Assembly (NCBI GenBank): GCA_020723255.1
Contig: DYJH01000002.1
Coordinates: 26,979-60,327, forward strand
DNA: 33,349 nt
DNA from: Desulfonema limicola
Lineage (GTDB): Bacteria; Desulfobacterota; Desulfobacteria; Desulfobacterales; RPRI01
Direction: 5' to 3'
Shown here: piece after piece, positions 28,804-33,349 of the stretch
How positions within the stretch are numbered: position 1 is the stretch's first letter
Layout of the letters: every line of letters starts with the position of its first letter
Notes under the pieces: model-generated
The model's database searches: none
What the model was told of the DNA's origin: nothing
What the model saw: the letters and a program-made list of their open reading frames with translations, nothing else
Made by a program: the position numbers and the translations under genes

Positions 28804-29908
28804 AGTTGGCATTATCGGATGTGGAAAAATAGCAGACCAACATGCTGAGCTGATCAAAAGAATACCAGCAAGTAAGATTGTTGGTGTTTGTGATACAGAA
28901 GAATTGATGGCAAAGCAGCTTAGCGAACGGTTTGGGATTAAATATTATTTCAGCGATATAAACAAGCTACTTGAAGTTGCACAGCCTGATGTCATACACA
29001 TTACGACTCCTCCGCAAAGTCATTATCTATTGGCCCGAAAATGTCTTGAAGCAGGATCTCATGTTTATGTCGAAAAACCTTTTACACTTAATACAATAGA
29101 GGCGGAGGACTTAATATCGCTTGCATTGAGAAAGGAATTAAAAATAACCGTCGGTCATGATGCTCAGTTTAGTCCTGCAGCATTACGTATGCGTAATTTA
29201 ATTACGCATGGATATCTGGGTGGTCCGCCGGTCCATATGGAAAGCATTTTCTGTTATGATTTCGGTGATAGTCGCTATGCAAAAGCATTCTTAGGAGATA
29301 AAACCCACTGGCTCAGAAAGCTGCCAGGAAATTTAATGCACAATATTATCAGCCACGGCATATGTAAAATTGCAGAGCTATTGATAAGTGACGAACCTAA
29401 AGTTATAGCACATGGTTTTAGTAGCCCTTTGTTAAAACATATAAATGAAACAGATATTATCGATGAATTAAGGGTTATTATTTATGACGATAATAATACA
29501 ACTGCCTACTTCACTTTTTCATCACAAATGAACCCATTACTTCATCAATTCAGAATTTATGGACCTCAAAATTCATTAATCGTTGATGATGATAATCAAA
29601 CACTTATTAAAATTTATGGGGGAAAATATAAAAGTTATTTGAATCATTTCATTCCTCCTTTTATCTATATCAATCAATATTTATCTAATTCAATGTATAA
29701 CTTATCAAAATTTATAAAAAATGATTTTCATATGACTTATGGTATGAAGTACTTGATAGAATCATTTTACCGCACAATTTTGGATAAAGCATCTTTGCCT
29801 ATATCCTATAGAGAGATTATTCTTACATCAAAAATAATGGATTCTATTTTTGAACAGGTTTATCCTTTAAACCGAACTAATAAGCTGACGAATAACTTCA
29901 CAGCATAA
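28796..29908 (+). CDS. Gfo/Idh/MocA-family sugar dehydrogenase, third copy
   Basis: A 370-residue oxidoreductase with GCGKIADQHAELIKRI at the N-terminus, the catalytic lysine K94 in EKPFTLN, and GHDAQFSPAALRMRNL after it. It differs clearly from the copies at 2998 and 21478 and lacks an adjacent acetyltransferase and a functional aminotransferase (only DegT remnant C lies upstream). It may act with the epimerase to make a different deoxy or keto sugar. The specific substrate is unknown. The start overlaps the epimerase gene by 8 bases. Confidence 0.82.
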   Translation: MIKVGIIGCGKIADQHAELIKRIPASKIVGVCDTEELMAKQLSERFGIKYYFSDINKLLEVAQPDVIHITTPPQSHYLLARKCLEAGSHVYVEKPFTLNTIEAEDLISLALRKELKITVGHDAQFSPAALRMRNLITHGYLGGPPVHMESIFCYDFGDSRYAKAFLGDKTHWLRKLPGNLMHNIISHGICKIAELLISDEPKVIAHGFSSPLLKHINETDIIDELRVIIYDDNNTTAYFTFSSQMNPLLHQFRIYGPQNSLIVDDDNQTLIKIYGGKYKSYLNHFIPPFIYINQYLSNSMYNLSKFIKNDFHMTYGMKYLIESFYRTILDKASLPISYREIILTSKIMDSIFEQVYPLNRTNKLTNNFTA

Positions 29909-29913
29909 ATGTT

Positions 29914-30741
29914 ATGATAGTACGCTTGATCAAATTATTTATTTCAATAATCTTCTATATTATATATAAATGTATTTCTTTATTATATTCTCTGATGGGA
30001 ATTCCATTTCCAGGGATGATGGTAGTTTTAATGTACCACTCTGTTAAGTCGGAACAACGTTCTCAATTTGAAAGGCACTTGAATGAGATTTTGAAACTTG
30101 GCCACGTTGTTTCTGCCGATACAAACTCTTTAAATAATCTCAAGAATAATATAGCAGTAACGTTTGATGATGGATTCCAAAATATTCTTAATAATGCTTT
30201 GCCTCTGATGCAGCAGAAGAAGATACCCGCAACAATTTTTATTCCAACTGGTTATTTAGGTAAAAAACCTGGTTGGATCAACAATCCACTGGATTCAAAT
30301 GCTAATGAACTTCTTATGACAGAAGAACAATTAAAAGCATTGCCAAATAATTTAATTGCTATTGGTTCTCATACGGTGTCACATCAACATTTAAAGGGTG
30401 TTAAGAGAGATACCTTAATAAGAGAACTTATCGATTCAAAAAGTAAACTGGAAAGTCTATTATGCGAGCAAATTACTTTACTTTCGTTGCCATATGGATC
30501 TTTTGATAAAAAGCATACTGAATTATATAAAGAGGTGGGTTATAAACGTATCTTTTTAAACATACCAACATTTCCTGCCTCGAAAACAGATTCTTACGTT
30601 ATTGGAAGAATAAGTGTCTCATTTGATGATTGGTTAATAGAATATCGATTGAAATTATTAGGCGCTTATCAATGGCTTCCCTTTGCTATAAACACTAAGA
30701 ATAAAATTAAAAGTATTATTGGATTTATTAGAAGTGAATAA
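29914..30741 (+). CDS. Membrane-anchored polysaccharide deacetylase (NodB domain)
   Basis: A 275-residue carbohydrate esterase-4 protein with the full classical motif set: TFDDG (D85, D86), the metal-binding H153 and H157 in SHTVSHQH, and LPYGSF. An N-terminal hydrophobic segment (about residues 5-25) suggests a membrane anchor or uncleaved signal, so it may act on the periplasmic face on polymer or lipid-linked sugar. Of the three deacetylases here, this has the most canonical active site. It starts 5 bases after the preceding stop. Confidence 0.87.
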   Translation: MIVRLIKLFISIIFYIIYKCISLLYSLMGIPFPGMMVVLMYHSVKSEQRSQFERHLNEILKLGHVVSADTNSLNNLKNNIAVTFDDGFQNILNNALPLMQQKKIPATIFIPTGYLGKKPGWINNPLDSNANELLMTEEQLKALPNNLIAIGSHTVSHQHLKGVKRDTLIRELIDSKSKLESLLCEQITLLSLPYGSFDKKHTELYKEVGYKRIFLNIPTFPASKTDSYVIGRISVSFDDWLIEYRLKLLGAYQWLPFAINTKNKIKSIIGFIRSE

Positions 30742-31843
30742 TAAAAGAGGCATGAGAGAACTTGCGACAAAATATACTGCTGAAGTTGATAGCATAGACA
30801 AAAAGTGTTGGTATGAAATTCTAAAACATTTTACTGACGCCAATATATATCAGTCTTGGTCTTATGACGCGATAAGATGTGGAGAAAAAAATATAAGTCA
30901 TTTACTTCTGAAAAGAAATGGCAATGTTGTTGCTGTCGCCCAGTCAAGAATTCTAAGAACACCAATAATAAATGTTGGCATTGCATATGTCCGTTGGGGA
31001 CCAATATGGAAGCTTTACAACTCTACAAATAACAAGGAGGTATTTTGCCAGATACTTCGAGCTTTGCGGAATGAATATGTATGTCGACGTGGTTTGGTTT
31101 TGCGTTTATATCCGATTCTTTTTGATGATGAATCTGATGAACTCCTTCCTTTATTGCAACAAGAGGGTTTTAGTCATCTTCAAACAGGCAAGCATGAAAG
31201 GACGCTGATAATCAATTTAGACCATTCTATAGATCATTTGCGTAAAGGTCTTCATCAAAAATGGCGTTACAATTTAAAACTAGCTGAAAAAAATAAATTA
31301 GAAATAATTGAGGGATATGATGATGAATTGTTCAGTTTATTTATAGGAATTTATAGAGATCTGATAAACAGAAAAAAATTTATACAACCAAATGATATAA
31401 AAGAATTCAGATTAATCCAAAAAGATCTTCCTGAGCATTATAAAATGAAGATTATATTATGTAGATTTGAAGCCGAAATTTGTGCTGGTGCAATTTTTAG
31501 TGCGATAGGCAACACAGGCACATATCTTTTTGGAGCAACAAATACTATAGGTTTAAAAAATTATGGATCGTATCTTATACATTGGAAATTTATAGAATGG
31601 CTAAAACAAAATAATTATACCTATTACGACCTGCACGGTATTAATCCCGAGACAAATCCCGGAACATATAGATTTAAGAAACAACTGTGTGGGATAAACG
31701 GAAAAGATGTACATTTTTTAGGACAGTTTGAAGCAAGTAATAATTACTTTAGTACTTTAGCTGTAAAAAGTGGCAATGTCTCAATGCTATTTATAAGGAA
31801 TACAAAAAAAACCATCCATAATTGGTATAAAACAAAAAAATAA
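30734..31843 (+). CDS. FemAB/GNAT-fold transferase-like protein, second copy
   Basis: A 369-residue (from GTG 30734) FemAB-like protein: YQSWSYDAIRCGEKN, YVRWGPIWKLY, LRKGLHQKWRYNLKLAEKN, ICAGAIFSAIGNTGTYLFGA and NYGSYLIHWKFIEWLKQ, then DLHGINPETNPGTYRFKKQL. These match the FemAB-type proteins that attach amino acids to lipid-linked substrates; its substrate is unknown. The start is uncertain (TTG 30719, GTG 30734 or ATG 30752). GTG 30734 gives a modest overlap with the deacetylase. It is only distantly similar to the protein at 5619. Confidence 0.78.
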   Translation: MNNKRGMRELATKYTAEVDSIDKKCWYEILKHFTDANIYQSWSYDAIRCGEKNISHLLLKRNGNVVAVAQSRILRTPIINVGIAYVRWGPIWKLYNSTNNKEVFCQILRALRNEYVCRRGLVLRLYPILFDDESDELLPLLQQEGFSHLQTGKHERTLIINLDHSIDHLRKGLHQKWRYNLKLAEKNKLEIIEGYDDELFSLFIGIYRDLINRKKFIQPNDIKEFRLIQKDLPEHYKMKIILCRFEAEICAGAIFSAIGNTGTYLFGATNTIGLKNYGSYLIHWKFIEWLKQNNYTYYDLHGINPETNPGTYRFKKQLCGINGKDVHFLGQFEASNNYFSTLAVKSGNVSMLFIRNTKKTIHNWYKTKK

Positions 31844-31861
31844 AGTATAATTATAATTCTT

Positions 31862-32896
31862 ATGACTAAAAAATTATTTGATTTTTTCAACAGGATTTTT
31901 TCTTTAAATGAAGAAAACACCTCTTCCCAAAGGAATGACACAAATTTTTTGCGTGCCATATCAATTTGTCTAATTATAAACTCCCACATGGAAGATTTTT
32001 ATCCTATTAAGCTCCTTGCTACAGGAGGCATGATAGGAAATTCCATCTTTTTCATGCTTTCATCTCTTGGACTTTTTCTAAGTTGGCAAAAAAAAAGCAT
32101 AAACGATTTTAAGACATGGTATGGCCATAGAATAACTAGAATATATCCCTCTGTTTGGGCAATAGTTATTCTGATTACTTTCCCTATCGATTTGTATTTT
32201 GGTTCACTCAACACTAATAGTTTTCTTTATGAAATGGGGAAATTTTTCTTTCCTCCTTTTTGGTTTCTACAAGCATTACTAATTTATTATATTTTTATAT
32301 TTTTCACATTAAGAAATTATTCCTATAAATCATTAATCATTACAACTATTCCTGTCTTGTTATTTTATGGAACATATTATGTAGTTAAACTTGATTTAAC
32401 AACATTTTCTATCGAATCTTCTTTTTTTAGAATAATCTTTTATCTTCTTATTGTTCTATGGGGACTTTATTTGGGATCTATAAAAGAAAATATTATTTTT
32501 AATGGTGCAAAAGATATTTTATTTTTATTTTTATGTGTAGGGGTAATATATGCTCACAAATTTCTTATGTACCGCGGAGTGTTATTTCAGTTTCAATTTA
32601 TTCAGCACTTGGCTATGTTTCCATTGCTTTACTATGCACTGAAAATTGCAAATTCTAATTTTATTATTAATATTATTATGAATAATTCGTTTTTAGGAAA
32701 ACCGATTAAATTTATTAGTAAGATAACTTTAGAATTATTTATGGTAAATAATTCTATAGACATAGTTATAAGTCGAATGAAGTATGATTTCCCGCTTAAT
32801 TCAATTATATTTATAGTAACAAACATTTTTCTGGCATTATTTGTTTATACCTGTTCTCAACATATTAGCAAAATATTTAAAATAGAGACTAATTAA
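31862..32896 (+). CDS. Acyltransferase-3 family integral membrane protein
   Basis: A 344-residue protein with about ten hydrophobic segments, typical of acyltransferase-3 enzymes (WecH, OatA membrane domain, NodX) that O-acylate surface sugars. The N-terminal family features are NDTNFLRAISICLIINSH with the conserved histidine, SIFFMLSSLGLFLSW, and the arginine motif GHRITRIYPSVWA. The sequence is very AT-rich, as is common for membrane proteins here. It would modify the polymer, for example by acetylation. The donor and acceptor are not readable. Confidence 0.82.
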   Translation: MTKKLFDFFNRIFSLNEENTSSQRNDTNFLRAISICLIINSHMEDFYPIKLLATGGMIGNSIFFMLSSLGLFLSWQKKSINDFKTWYGHRITRIYPSVWAIVILITFPIDLYFGSLNTNSFLYEMGKFFFPPFWFLQALLIYYIFIFFTLRNYSYKSLIITTIPVLLFYGTYYVVKLDLTTFSIESSFFRIIFYLLIVLWGLYLGSIKENIIFNGAKDILFLFLCVGVIYAHKFLMYRGVLFQFQFIQHLAMFPLLYYALKIANSNFIINIIMNNSFLGKPIKFISKITLELFMVNNSIDIVISRMKYDFPLNSIIFIVTNIFLALFVYTCSQHISKIFKIETN

Positions 32897-32903
32897 TACT
32901 AAT

Positions 32904-33349
32904 TTGCGCAAGAACTTATCATATATATTAATAACTCCGGCTAGGAATGAAGAAGCGTTTATAGAGAAAACAATTCAATCGGTTATATTGCAAACCGTCT
33001 TACCTCAAAAATGGATTATTGTCAGCGATGGATCAACTGATAGAACTGGCGAGATCGTACAAAAGTATTTAATAAAATACTCCTGGATTGAACTCATTCG
33101 AATGCCCGAACACAGAGACCGCCAATTTGCCGCAAAAGTGAGTGCTTTTAACGCTGGCTTTGAAAAAATCGGCAACACAAAGTATGATGTTATCGGAAAT
33201 CTTGATGCAGACATATCATTTGAAGAAGACTACTTTGATTTTTTAATGTCAAAATTTGCAAGCGATCCAAAACTCGGTGTTGCAGGTACTCCTTTTGTCG
33301 AAGATGGCTCTCATTATGACTACCGATTTACTAATATTGAACATGTATC
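32904..33349 (+). CDS. Family GT2 glycosyltransferase, 3' truncated by the window
   Basis: The first 148 codons of a GT-A inverting glycosyltransferase. Segments are YILITPARNEEAFIEKTIQS, the nucleotide-binding VSDGSTDRT, and the metal-binding DAD in GNLDADISFEEDYFD. The TTG start at 32904 is 7 bases after the acyltransferase stop; no good ribosome site or ATG is visible nearby, so the start is uncertain. The gene continues beyond the window. Confidence 0.85.
   Translation, partial: MRKNLSYILITPARNEEAFIEKTIQSVILQTVLPQKWIIVSDGSTDRTGEIVQKYLIKYSWIELIRMPEHRDRQFAAKVSAFNAGFEKIGNTKYDVIGNLDADISFEEDYFDFLMSKFASDPKLGVAGTPFVEDGSHYDYRFTNIEHV

Noticed and set aside
1-33349. Genes on the - strand
   Set aside because: All - strand open frames lie opposite well-supported + strand genes and show no family motifs or ribosome sites.

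Overview
The window is a low-GC, Gram-negative-type exopolysaccharide / cell-surface polysaccharide locus. Every gene I accept is on the + strand. It opens with the 3' part of an ExeA-like ATPase, a tyrosine autokinase and an undecaprenyl-phosphate sugar transferase, the order seen in XrtA/PEP-CTERM-type loci of Desulfobacterota and other Proteobacteria. I infer a deltaproteobacterium-like host (probably Desulfobacterales), but no rRNA or other marker is present to prove it. No tRNA, rRNA, CRISPR or transposase was seen. No Wzx flippase or Wzy polymerase is visible, so the locus extends beyond both ends.

Layout. 1-2.9 kb: assembly regulation and initiation. 3-12 kb: first UDP-diacetamido-uronic-acid-type gene set (Gfo/Idh/MocA dehydrogenase, hexapeptide acetyltransferase, DegT aminotransferase), then a FemAB-type protein, two nucleotide-sugar dehydrogenases, an inserted vapBC pair, and a WecB-type 2-epimerase. 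11.6-16.1 kb: a block of toxin-antitoxin (TA) genes and remnants. 16.2-24.7 kb: deacetylase, ugd, a second deacetylase, GT4 glycosyltransferase, and a second Gfo/acetyltransferase/DegT set interrupted by a four-helix-bundle gene. 24.7-27.7 kb: a second TA block. 27.7-33.3 kb: NAD-dependent epimerase, third Gfo/Idh/MocA enzyme, deacetylase, FemAB-type protein, membrane acyltransferase, and the start of a GT2 glycosyltransferase.

The enzymes fit a UDP-GlcNAc to UDP-2,3-diacetamido-uronic acid route of the WbpA/B/E/D/I type: C6 oxidation, C3 oxidation, C3 transamination, N-acetylation, then C2 epimerisation. Two parallel sets of the middle three steps share one visible epimerase. Deacetylases, FemAB-type transferases and the acyltransferase would decorate the polymer.

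The most unusual aspect lies between the biosynthetic genes. Five families of short, structured intergenic repeats recur, which I label F1 to F5. In two arrays (12.4-16.1 kb and 25.7-27.5 kb) same-orientation copies of repeat F2 separate single TA modules: four intervals with one TA or TA-like unit each on the left, two intervals with one TA module each on the right. Three decayed copies of the DegT aminotransferase 3' end carry the same internal deletion. Two of these sit directly against an F2 copy, at the first repeat of the left array and the last repeat of the right array. This looks like a repeat-bounded TA cassette arrangement that shuffles without a visible recombinase. That interpretation is inference; the repeats, remnants and gene positions are read directly from the sequence.
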